Assembly: GCF_900461525.1 (NCBI RefSeq)
Contig: NZ_UGOD01000002.1
Coordinates: 1-64,000 of the forward strand
DNA: 64,000 bases
DNA from: Legionella busanensis
Lineage (GTDB): Bacteria > Pseudomonadota > Gammaproteobacteria > Legionellales > Legionellaceae
Reading direction: 5' to 3'
This document shows, piece after piece, positions 36,430 to 44,340 of the stretch (its first letter is position 1; each line of letters opens with the position of its first letter). Both the position numbers and the translations under genes were made by a program. Below the pieces are notes generated by a model. The model was not told where the DNA came from. It did not search any database and saw only the letters and a program-made list of their open reading frames with translations.

Positions 36430-37209
36430 TTACACTGGCGTCTAAAAGCTGATGATTTAACATGCTTTTCCAGGTCCTTTTTATTATTGAATTTTCTTAA
36501 GATGAGTAACAGGAAATTGCCAGTAGACGTATTATTAGCGTTACGTAAAAAAGTAGTCTATGCGGTCGTGCATCATGGTATTAAAAAAACCGGGGCCGCA
36601 AAGTTATTCGGATTTAGCCTCACGTCAGTTGATCAAATATGTTCGAGAATTTGAGTTAAAGGGTGAGAGCAATTTTGACTATAGAAAATGTGGTATCAAG
36701 GAGTCAGCGCGGTGTTTTTTTTATCAGCAGTTCAAATTGAAGCCTTATTAAAGACTCTGCTAGCACATACGCCTGACGAGATTCGTCTTGATTATATTTT
36801 TGAGGGTAGGACCTATGGTCTTGTCAACCAAACGCCTGTTATAAAAAAGACAGGAAGTCGTTTTAAAGTTAATATGCTTGTAGCCATTAGTCTGCAGGGA
36901 TTTATAAATTGGATGGTGTTTGAAAATAATTGTGACAGGATCAAATTTATCGAGTTCTTGGGTAGATTACGCCACCAGGTCAAACAGAAAGTGTTTTTGA
37001 TTGTTGATAATCATCGATTGCATCATAGTAAAAAAGTACAACACTATGTTGAGACCTATAAACAGGAAATAGAAATTTTTTTTACCTCTCTATTGCCCAG
37101 AGTTAAATCTGCAAGAATTAGTCAATCAGCATGTCAAAGCGAATGCTTGCTTAGTGAAGCTGGCCCATTGTATAGATGACTTACTCATAAACATCCGACT
37201 TTACCTGAT
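36430..37209 (+). mobile_element. IS630-family element, copy 2, internally deleted
   Basis: The left end is at 36430 (TTACACTGGCGTCTAAA, similar to the MITE ends) and the transposase start at ATG 36502. The frame is broken soon after (LVIKKT..., extra bases near 36585). About 250 bp of the middle are missing between DEIRLDYIF and EGRTYGLVNQTPVIKKTG. The 3' part again carries a run of eight T (37076-37083) before the PELNPQE region. The right terminal repeat is lost at an IS30 fragment. It is inactive. Confidence 0.75.
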
Positions 37210-37218
37210 TGACTATAA

Positions 37219-37559
37219 ATGTAGGCATAAATGGTTTCATGGGAGATAACGCATTGGCCTGCTGACCTTTTAAGTCAGCCTGCAATTTGTTGAGGTGACC
37301 AGCCTTCTTTTAAGCGCTCAATGACTACTGATTTTAGCCAAGGGTTTCTATCTAACTTATAGCCACGATGATATCTCTTGGCTAAATATTGTTGACAAGC
37401 CCAATCAGGGCGGTAGCCATGACGATTACTGTTACGTTCTAACTCCCTGTAGATTGTCGCTTTATGAAAGCCTAAGTAACTCGCGATTTCTGCTATCGAT
37501 TTACCTGAAAAAATTCAATACGATCTTTTGTGCTTAAATGACGATAATGGTTTCCCATG
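37219..37559 (-). mobile_element. IS30-family transposase N-terminal fragment
   Basis: On the minus strand, from an ATG at about 37557-37559, the sequence encodes MGNHYRHLSTKDRIEFF and, after a frame change, SIAEIASYLGFHKATIYREL then NSNRHGYRPDWACQQYLAKR. It goes on to RLKEGWSPQQIAG, then a stop, and ISHETIY in another frame. This is the HTH region of an IS30 transposase. The catalytic domain is missing. It abuts the IS630 relic at 37209. Confidence 0.7.
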
Positions 37560-37939
37560 CGAATACCTATCTACTTATTAGTCATAGTACTCTACAATAG
37601 CATTACTTATAACTGGTTCTTAAATAGAAATTCGCACTTAGAGGCTGAAATTACCTTAATTATCAGTCACACTTCAAGGAAGATTCTGGCAAATATTAGT
37701 AACTTCTTCAGGCGCAGTCTGATTAAAACTATTATCACCTTTTTTAGCTTTAGAGTCCTATTGTCATTTTATTTTCCTTTTTTTTAACTCCTAAATAAAA
37801 AATTTATGCACTGCCAAATCAATAATCAAACTTAATATTTGACAATGTGCAACAAACGAAAGTGTTGTTTAATTAATTGCTTATTTTTTGCCAGAGCGAT
37901 AAAATTGGAACTAAATAGCAGCAAATTTAAGGCGTAATT
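37560..37939. other. IS30 flank and AT-rich spacer
   Basis: About 380 bp before the ankyrin gene. A 76-codon frame at 37557-37787 has no start context and no similarity I recognise and is probably chance. The first part is likely IS30 end DNA. No complete terminal repeat is seen. Confidence 0.35.
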
Positions 37940-38527
37940 ATGTATCAGATACCTATCATTGAAATGGCTAAGTTAGGACAAACCGAAGCAATTATCGAAT
38001 GGTTAAATACTTATACTCAAAAGAACGACCTTTTAAACATTGATGAAGAAGATGACGAAGGAAATTACGCTATTCTGATTGCAGCTCGTCGCAATGATTT
38101 AGAAACGCTCAAAATTTTGGTTGACCACGGTGCAAATCGTGATGTGGCTGATGTGTATGGGCGTAATGCCCTGTATTGGGCCAAAGAAAATGGCAATGCT
38201 GAGATGCAAGTTTTATTAAAAGCACCTGCAAAAAAAATGTCTGAAGATGAATCTATGACAACAGAAAATTCATCACCCTTTAAAACTATTTCAGAAAAAC
38301 CTGAAGAAATTCAGTCAAATGTTGATAAAAGTGAGGGATTAGCTTTGTATGAGCCTCGATTTAAGTGCGTAAAAATACCCTCGAGTGACAACAGTACTGC
38401 TAGCCAACGAAGCCCCTTACAATTCCAAAGCATGTTTAGAAAGAGTGAGGACGATTATGCAGCCCAAGCGTCAGCTGGTTTTCTTGAAGACACGGCTGAC
38501 GAAGAGCCTTTTTCATTAACTCTTTAA
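37940..38527 (+). CDS. Ankyrin-repeat protein, candidate effector
   Basis: A 195-residue protein with about two and a half ankyrin repeats in the N-terminal half: DDEGNYAILIAARRNDLETL, then KILVDHGANRDVADVYGRNA and LYWAKENGNAEMQVLLKA. The second half is low-complexity and acidic/Ser-rich, ending LEDTADEEPFSLTL. Glu/Asp-rich stretches followed by small and hydrophobic residues at the C-terminus are typical of Dot/Icm secretion signals. A ribosome site AAGGCG lies before the ATG. It lies in the IS110-bounded block. An effector role is inferred. Confidence 0.75.
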   Translation: MYQIPIIEMAKLGQTEAIIEWLNTYTQKNDLLNIDEEDDEGNYAILIAARRNDLETLKILVDHGANRDVADVYGRNALYWAKENGNAEMQVLLKAPAKKMSEDESMTTENSSPFKTISEKPEEIQSNVDKSEGLALYEPRFKCVKIPSSDNSTASQRSPLQFQSMFRKSEDDYAAQASAGFLEDTADEEPFSLTL

Positions 38528-38562
38528 TTTACTAATAATACCCAAGCTTTATTTTTGGCTCC

Positions 38563-39018
38563 AATGTAGCATCTGTATTCCAAAACAAGTATTTTTAAGC
38601 TATTTAACTAAGTATAGAGACCCAAGGGATCTTATTTTGAGCTTTGCTTCTTAGGACGGTTAATAGCTTTCTTGAGCTTGCTATGATGGCTACTTTTCCA
38701 GGTTTACCCTTGCTTTTCAGCTTATTATAAAAAGATTTAATCAGAGGGTTGCATTTTATTGCTGAGATAGTCGCTAAGTATAATAGGCGCCTAATTTTAG
38801 CTCTACCTGCTATTATCCGGCGATAACCACGCATCTTCCCACTATCGATGTTCATGGGCGCAATACCTATTAAGGCCGCTAATTGCTTATCGGTGTGTGT
38901 AAGCAATTGAGGTAAGTCTGCTATTAGTCGAAGCGCTGTGATTAGCCCAATACCGGGAATAGAGGTATAAAGCTCAAATAAAAACTTAACGGAATCGTTA
39001 CTGTTTACATTCTCAACC
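38563..39018 (-). mobile_element. Truncated inverted copy of the second IS110 element
   Basis: The 138-codon minus-strand frame to 38604 matches the C-terminal 135 or so residues of the transposase at 33134-34063 almost residue for residue (NSDSVKFLFELYTS-like start, SIPGIGLITALRLIADLP, MRGYRRIIAGRAKIRRL). The shared 3' flank runs to about 38563. The N-terminal half is lost exactly where an IS701-type element begins (CTCAAC then CACGAGTTTCG), so that insertion plus a deletion explains the truncation. Confidence 0.85.
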
Positions 39019-40075
39019 ACGAGTTTCGCACTTATCTAAAAAGGATTAAAATGTTATTGAAGTTGATAAGAAGCCTAAGCTTAAGATGTCTCGTCATCAT
39101 TGTACAAAAGAATTATATAAAGCCTTTTTGCAAGCAAGCAGTATACGTTATTCAGGGTTAGCCTTATCTGAGGTAAGTCCTAGTAAATTATCGCATGATA
39201 GTGTTAGTCGCTTTTTAGGGGATAAAGCCTATAAACCAAGTAGTGTATGGCAACTTGCAAAGCAAGAAATTAGGTTATCAGAGCCGAGTATACTCATTGG
39301 CGATGATACTGTTTTAGCAAAACCGCGCAGTAAAAAGATAGAGTTGGTTAATTATCAATACTCAGGTAATGCCCATGATGTCATTACAGGTATTGGGTTG
39401 CTTAATTTAGTTTGGCATGGGTTAGAAAGCGAAGAAACTCTTCCTGTGGATTATCGTATTTATGATAAAAATACGGATGGGAAAACTAAAAACACGCACT
39501 TTTGTGAGATGTTGTCATTAGCCAAATCGCGTGGATTAACGCCCCAGGCCGTGGTGATGGACGCTTGGTATTCGAGCTTAGATAATCTTAAGGCAATTCG
39601 CTCTTATGGTTGGATTTGGGTCACTATTTTAAGAAAAAATCGCATTGTTAATAGAGACATCAAGTTAGAGACGCTTGATATTCCCGAAGAAGGGCTTTCA
39701 GTGCACTTATGTGGCTATGGTTGGATTCATGTATTCAAGTTTGAGGCAAAAAATGGCCGCATTGATTATGTTGCAACTAACATGGACAATCCTACGTGAA
39801 ACAGCGTTAAGCATATCATTAAGGCACGTTGGTCTGTTGAAGTTTATCACCGGGAAATTAAGCAAACCTGTGGTATTGAGCGCTGTCAGGCACGCACAGG
39901 CCGAGCGCAACGAAATCATATATTCTTAGCCATTGCTGCTTGGTTTGACATGCATAAACGGCGTATTGCTAATCATTTTACCCTCTACCAACAACAATGG
40001 GATGTAATCAAAACCGCTATTCAAAAGCACATTACTTATTTAATGGTTAAGCCTGTTTAAGCAAAAGCGCGAAAC
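39017..40075 (+). mobile_element. IS701/IS4-type element
   Basis: The ends carry CACGAGTTTCGCAC at about 39017 and its near complement GCGCGAAACTCGTG at about 40064-40077, an inverted repeat of about 12 of 14 bases. The transposase nearly fills the interval. It interrupts the inverted IS110 copy on the left. On the right it abuts a short gene fragment (40081-40200). Confidence 0.7.
39086..40060 (+). pseudogene. IS701-family transposase with one in-frame stop
   Basis: A 324-codon DDE transposase frame: DDTVLAKPRSKKIELVNYQY (first Asp region), VVMDAWYSSLDNLKAIRSYG (second Asp) and ARWSVEVYHREIKQTCGIER (Glu). A TGA at 39797-39799 follows YVATNMDNPT and precedes NSVKHII, but the frame continues open to TAA 40058-40060. 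Only this one codon separates it from an intact protein. It is either a recent nonsense mutation or a sequencing error. Confidence 0.8.
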
Positions 40076-40080
40076 TCGTG

Positions 40081-40200
40081 CTTGGTACCAAAAACGCAGA
40101 GCGACAAATACGTGAATTAACTCGTTTGTATGTAGATGAGGATGGTTTGCTTGATATTTCATACATTTCTAAAGTGTATCAAGCTAAAATAATAGGTTGA
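40081..40200 (+). pseudogene. C-terminal fragment of an unknown gene
   Basis: Directly after the IS701 right end an open frame reads LGTKNAERQIRELTRLYVDE and ends SYISKVYQAKIIG at a TGA (40198-40200). It has no start of its own and is not recognised. It is the tail of a gene whose front was lost when the insertion sequences accumulated. Confidence 0.4.
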
Positions 40201-40433
40201 TTAAACTCCAATGATAAAATAGGTTTTGTAATCGAGTATTGCGTAAAACTATTATCATTTGATAACTTTTTACCAAGATCGGCCTGGACCTGAGATTACT
40301 TCGTTCATTTTAGCACATTAACTTAAATAGTATAAAAGGTATTTCCAAGATTTAAAATACTTTATTTATTTAAAGATCGTTAATTAAAGAACGGGTTATT
40401 TTACTCTCTTAGCTAGGAACCTATAAAACGTGA

Positions 40434-40472
40434 ATTCGACATAAAATATATTTGCTATATTTTATGTCGAAT
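40434..40472. repeat. Perfect 17-bp inverted repeat, 5-base loop
   Basis: ATTCGACATAAAATATA at 40434-40450 and its exact complement at 40456-40472 flank TTTGC. The outer halves (TTATGTCGAAT) differ from an XerD half-site (TTATGTTAAAT) at two of eleven bases. The 17-base spacing between the outer halves is far from the 6-8 of a dif site, however. No T tract follows. It may be a protein-binding palindrome or element end. Confidence 0.55.
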
Positions 40473-40674
40473 ATAAGCTATTTTCTCTACCTGTCGCAAA
40501 CTCGGCCAAGAAGCGCTTAAGCTACATACTAGCTCTGAGGTAATTGGTGTCCTGACTCTTTAGCCCCATGAATTAACAATGCTGCTGCGTTCGCACCGAA
40601 AGTTTAATCATAACTAAACCCTCCCCTAATCGACATTTAATAGCTAATGTTGAAGCTTCAGAGGGATTGAAATA

Positions 40675-40758
40675 TTATATAGCCTCTTTAATATCAGGAA
40701 ATTTAACCAAATAGCGATGGTCTTCCTTAGCAAAGGAAATACGAATTGCGACTTCCAT
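40675..40758 (-). pseudogene. HicB-like antitoxin remnant
   Basis: From ATG 40756-40758 the frame reads MEVAIRISFAKEDHRYLVKF, then PDIKEAI and TAA. The pattern (strand, Tyr, strand, FPDIxEAI) is that of the HicB N-terminal domain. Further in-frame sequence after the stop (YFNPSEASTLAIKCRLGEG) still hints at the helix. The intact HicAB pair lies 140 bp away, so this may be a decayed duplicate. The assignment is weak. Confidence 0.35.
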
Positions 40759-40893
40759 AAAATTAGGTGTCGCTTATAATCCTAATATATCAAAAAAGAT
40801 ATATGGAGTTAACTTGCCACGGTTAATAGAAAAACGCCGATTCAAACCCGATTGGCGATAAAAGACTTATCCCTCTACAAAAAAACTGGGTGA

Positions 40894-41298
40894 CTATTTA
40901 TGGCTTTCGATATAACTCAGTGCAGCGTCTGCCAGGAAAGAAGAGCGATTTTTTATGGCATGATTTTTGGCATATAAATCAATAAGGCTTAAAATACGCT
41001 CAGGCATAGTGATATTAATCCGCTTTGCTTTACCTGATATTTCGCTTAAGTCAATATCTAACAATGCCCACACACCACCTTGAAATCCCTCGTCATTAAT
41101 CCAGTTATCAAGAGCACTACCTACTGGAATAGGCTCATTATCCATGAGCAAGCCTTCCAAATGACATTCAATGGCCTCAATGGCATTAGTTAACGCCTCA
41201 TCATACGTGCTACCGGCAGAATAGCACCCAGGGATATCCGGAACAATTACGCCAAAATCACTTTGCTCATCTTTATGTATCACAATAGGATATCTCAT
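40894..41298 (-). CDS. hicB: HicB-family antitoxin
   Basis: A 134-residue antitoxin. The partial RNase H-like N-terminal domain has MRYPIVIHKDEQSDFGVIVP then DIPGCYSAGSTYDEALTNAI. The C-terminal ribbon-helix-helix is KRINITMPERILSLIDLYAK...RSSFLADAALSYIE. It overlaps hicA by four bases and neutralises it by burying the active site. The RHH domain should repress the hicAB promoter. Confidence 0.9.
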   Translation of the reverse strand: MRYPIVIHKDEQSDFGVIVPDIPGCYSAGSTYDEALTNAIEAIECHLEGLLMDNEPIPVGSALDNWINDEGFQGGVWALLDIDLSEISGKAKRINITMPERILSLIDLYAKNHAIKNRSSFLADAALSYIESHK

Positions 41299-41492
41299 AT
41301 TATATCCTCCTTCTTAAGTCCTGCTTGTTTAAAAATGCTGGTTACAGTTTTTATAGGTAAATCTTTTTTAGGGTGAGGTACGGTTACCCTGCCTTTTTTA
41401 GTAAGATGCTTAAACTGACAATGACTGCCCTTTTGGTGGCATTGTACCCACCCATCACGTTCAAGTATTTTTATTATGTCTGCACTCTTCAT
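41295..41492 (-). CDS. hicA: HicA-family mRNA interferase toxin
   Basis: From the ATG at 41490-41492 this is a 65-residue HicA toxin: MKSADIIKILERDGWVQCHQ, then KGSHCQFKHLTKKGRVTVPH and PKKDLPIKTVTSIFKQAGL. The catalytic His in GSHCQFKH and the double-stranded-RNA-binding-like fold pattern are intact. A start nine codons upstream (41519) adds a hydrophobic extension not seen in the family. The order hicA-hicB with four-base overlap is standard. It cleaves mRNA and tmRNA when free. Confidence 0.9.
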   Translation of the reverse strand: MKSADIIKILERDGWVQCHQKGSHCQFKHLTKKGRVTVPHPKKDLPIKTVTSIFKQAGLKKEDII

Positions 41493-41576
41493 TATTTGAA
41501 TTATACACAATATACACACAAATACAAAATTTTGACTACCGCCGGAGTATACTATGGCGATTTAAATAATTATCAG

Positions 41577-42203
41577 TCATGATAGAACGGCTGCTTGTCT
41601 AAGATGACGTTTCTTAACATACATGTTAAGGCCGATATGATTACTATAACCTAAATAGGAAGCAATTTTTCTAACCGATAGCCCTAATTTTAATAACTCT
41701 CTAATTTTATCGACATCTTTATCGAACTTACTTTTCTGAATCGTTCCTTTGGGCTTACCTAGACGAATACCTTCTCTTCGTTTACTGGCAAGCGCCTCTT
41801 TCGTCCGCATACTAATTAAATCTCGCTCAAGTTCAGCAAACAGTGAAAAAAGCGTAATCATCACTTTAGAGGTCATATCATGCTGCTTCATATCAAGGCC
41901 TTGTTTGATAGCAATGACTCGAACTTGTTTTTTTATTAACTCATTGATAAGCCCAATCACTTCTACCGTACTTCGACCTAGGCGACTAAGTTCTGTAACA
42001 ATGAGGGTATCAGCATCATTAAGAACAGAAAGCATTTCGTCAATTCGCCGCTCTTTAATCGTCTTCCGACTGGAAATCGTCATTTGGATAAAATCATCCA
42101 CTACTAATTTATTTTTCTTAGCAAACTCATAAATTTCTAATTTTTGATTGTTCAAATCTTGTTTATCTGTTGATGCTCGAATATAAGCGATGGTTTTGGC
42201 CAT
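41577..42203 (-). CDS. Serine recombinase (Pin/Hin-like)
   Basis: A 208-residue site-specific recombinase. The catalytic Ser is in TIAYIRASTDKQDLNNQKLE. LIVTELSRLGRSTVEVIGLI and FSLFAELERDLISMRTKEAL follow, with a C-terminal HTH (LGLSVRKIASYLGY). It differs clearly from the resolvase at 18.6 kb. Such enzymes invert promoters or resolve cointegrates. No pair of inverted sites is evident within the neighbouring few kilobases. Confidence 0.88.
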   Translation of the reverse strand: MAKTIAYIRASTDKQDLNNQKLEIYEFAKKNKLVVDDFIQMTISSRKTIKERRIDEMLSVLNDADTLIVTELSRLGRSTVEVIGLINELIKKQVRVIAIKQGLDMKQHDMTSKVMITLFSLFAELERDLISMRTKEALASKRREGIRLGKPKGTIQKSKFDKDVDKIRELLKLGLSVRKIASYLGYSNHIGLNMYVKKRHLRQAAVLS

Positions 42204-42423
42204 AATTTATCCATTTACGATGTATGTTAATAATTAACCTTATTTAAGGATTAAATTATACAGAACATATTACATATATAAAGTGAAAAACATATACAAA
42301 AAATATAATAAATAACGGTCGTTTTTTATTATACAAAATACCACGGTATGATAAACAAAAAAAAATATTTTATATTCAATTACTGGTACAATACTGCCAA
42401 AATTAAATGCAAGAGAATAAAAT

Positions 42424-43143
42424 ATGAAACATCATAAAGCAGCGAAGGTTGGCTCAATTATTGAGCCTAGTGATTTTGAAAAAAAACTACCATTAGATAC
42501 ACAAAAATATGTGTTTCGGTTTTTTAACCAAAAAGAATTGCGCAATATTACCGGAGTAAATAAACACTTTAATCAATTAAGCCTTGAAGAAATTGAGCGA
42601 ATGAAAGAGGTATATAAAAAAAATATCTTTTACACGGTTGGTAATGCAATTCAGATTTCTAATCCAAAACGCTCTTTTTTTAATATGGATTATAGAAAGA
42701 TAATATCCAACAAAGAAATATATGAATCATTTTTTGGAATAAATATTCAAAAGGTTAGGTTATTTAATACAGAGCATGAAGCACTTGAATATTCAAGATC
42801 ATTAAGAACGGGTGATCAATTATTGGAAGGAACAGAAGTTTACCAACCTGCTATATTTAAAGTGATATATTTAGGTAATGTCGATAACACCATGTTTACC
42901 AATGAGGATTTAATAATTAATCGTGGTCATGACTCTGATGCAACTGAATGGAATGAACGAACAACTCATATCAAATACTTTGCAACAGATCGTAGTCATG
43001 TTATTCCCGTAGAAGGGGCTTTAAAAATTCATCTTTCAGAAATAGGACAATTCCAAACGCATGGACCTATTGACTATACTAATCTTGATTTTTTAGAAGA
43101 AAAATCTGCCCCCTCACTTCAAAAAGCGTGTGTTATTAGTTAA
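42424..43143 (+). CDS. F-box protein with C-terminal CaaX-like motif, candidate prenylated effector
   Basis: A 239-residue protein with an F-box-like segment at about residues 21-57 (KKLPLDTQKYVFRFFNQKEL then RNITGVNKHFNQLSLEEI) and a C-terminus reading SLQKACVIS. CVIS fits the CaaX box recognised by host farnesyltransferase (Cys, two aliphatics, Ser). The known Legionella effector AnkB combines an F-box with a CaaX box and is lipidated by the host to recruit SCF ubiquitin ligase to the vacuole. This protein has the same two end features without obvious ankyrin repeats. The middle (about 70-220) is not recognised and would be the substrate-binding part. Confidence 0.72.
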   Translation: MKHHKAAKVGSIIEPSDFEKKLPLDTQKYVFRFFNQKELRNITGVNKHFNQLSLEEIERMKEVYKKNIFYTVGNAIQISNPKRSFFNMDYRKIISNKEIYESFFGINIQKVRLFNTEHEALEYSRSLRTGDQLLEGTEVYQPAIFKVIYLGNVDNTMFTNEDLIINRGHDSDATEWNERTTHIKYFATDRSHVIPVEGALKIHLSEIGQFQTHGPIDYTNLDFLEEKSAPSLQKACVIS

Positions 43144-43566
43144 TTTTCCATATAAGTATATTCATCATGGCTGCTATCTTTAAGCAGCCATGAAATGAAT
43201 CTTCCATCTAGTGCAACCCGTCAATTTGAACACAGCTGATAATAATAAATTGCTAACTTAGGGGTGGGATGGTTCATTAGAGCCTTTCATTGAAAACGGT
43301 CATTCAAGCCGTATAAGTGACTCAAACAAGCTTTTCTCATGGCTTAAAGGGGTTGCAATAAATTTAAGAAAAAATCCAAAATTTACAGTGTAAGAAATAG
43401 AGCATTGTCTTAGTCTAGAGAATTAAGTTTAATGCTTTGAAAAAGACTTAAAGAAGCTATGTTATATAGCCCATAAAAAGATTTTAAGTATATCAGAAGG
43501 CAAAGCTTGCGAAACCCCTACATTGAACTAATTAATAGAAGGAAGGGAAGACGATTCTCGTTTGAT
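43144..43566. other. Spacer with an orphan IS110 end
   Basis: About 420 bp without a gene. At about 43250-43277 the sequence CTAACTTAGGGGTGGGATGG, followed by TTCATTAGAGCC, repeats the end of the IS110 element near 32900. This marks a lost or excised copy. The rest shows only broken frames. Confidence 0.5.
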
Positions 43567-43683
43567 TTAATTAAGAACTAATAAAACCATGAGCGTTAAA
43601 CCCCACAGCACAAGCCCAATTAAAAAACCAAGAAATAACTGAGGAGTTTTACTAAGATAGGTAATCTGTCCTTCTTTTTTCAT
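43567..43683 (-). CDS. Small single-pass membrane protein, 38 residues
   Basis: A short minus-strand frame from ATG 43681-43683 with GGAG upstream. It encodes a charged N-terminus (MKKEGQITYLSKTPQ) and one membrane helix (LFLGFLIGLVLWGLTLMVLL). It lies 15 bp downstream of another tiny membrane protein on the same strand, so the two are probably a small operon. No family is recognised. It could be a toxin-like or regulatory small membrane protein. Confidence 0.5.
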   Translation of the reverse strand: MKKEGQITYLSKTPQLFLGFLIGLVLWGLTLMVLLVLN

Positions 43684-43698
43684 TCTAGCTCCGAGATG

Positions 43699-43860
43699 TT
43701 ATTGCAAATTGTTTACCGAATGATTCTCGTATCTATCTGGCTCTTTTTGTTTGCCCTGACTATGAGTATAAACGCCAAAAGCAAAATAAATGAAACCAAA
43801 TAAGTATCCTACAATGATTCCTAAATACAACCATGGCTTATTGCATTTCTTGCACGTCAT
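43699..43860 (-). CDS. Small membrane protein with N-terminal CxxC, 53 residues
   Basis: From ATG 43858-43860, with GAGG eight bases upstream, the frame encodes MTCKKCNKPWLYLGIIVGYL then FGFIYFAFGVYTHSQGKQKE. A CKKC pair precedes one membrane helix and a polar tail. The CxxC could bind metal with a partner or form a disulfide. It is followed by a 38-residue membrane protein. Both are short enough to be missed by gene finders. No function is recognised. Confidence 0.5.
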   Translation of the reverse strand: MTCKKCNKPWLYLGIIVGYLFGFIYFAFGVYTHSQGKQKEPDRYENHSVNNLQ

Positions 43861-44340
43861 TAATTATCCTCTTCAAAATGTATACTACAGATTATGAGCT
43901 TAAGAAGGCTATTACCTCCAGAAAATACTTAAAGAAAGGTGAAATCCATAGGTCTGTAACTAAGCTAATAAAAATATTTGAACTACTATTAAACCTTATA
44001 CCCACATTAATAATCAAAAACTACAAATCATAAATTTTAAATGTAACTTAGCGATAAAAATCTAATTGTTCATATGGATGGCACTTTATCATGAGAAATT
44101 GAACTACATTTTAAACGTCTTTTAAATATTCAGATTGGTATATTTTATTAAGTTACTCATATGTTGAAGTTCGTATAGTTAGAAAACATTTAAAAGTTAA
44201 TGTGCTAAATTTGATGAGCTCAATTAAGGCAACTTAAACAAAATTTTACATAATCAAATGAAGCCCAAAGTAAAGCAGTATAAGCTATTTTTTCCCGACT
44301 ACTGCACAGGTTTATCCCCAGAATTTGTGAATAACCTGTC
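43861..44340. other. Intergenic region left of the DDE insertion sequence
   Basis: About 480 bp with no supported gene. A 66-codon frame at 43833-44033 overlaps the small membrane gene in antisense and lacks a family match. The promoter of the small membrane operon should lie just right of 43860. Confidence 0.35.

Noticed and set aside
40434-40472. dif/Xer recombination site
   Set aside because: Outer halves resemble XerD sites, but the spacer between them is 17 bases instead of 6-8.
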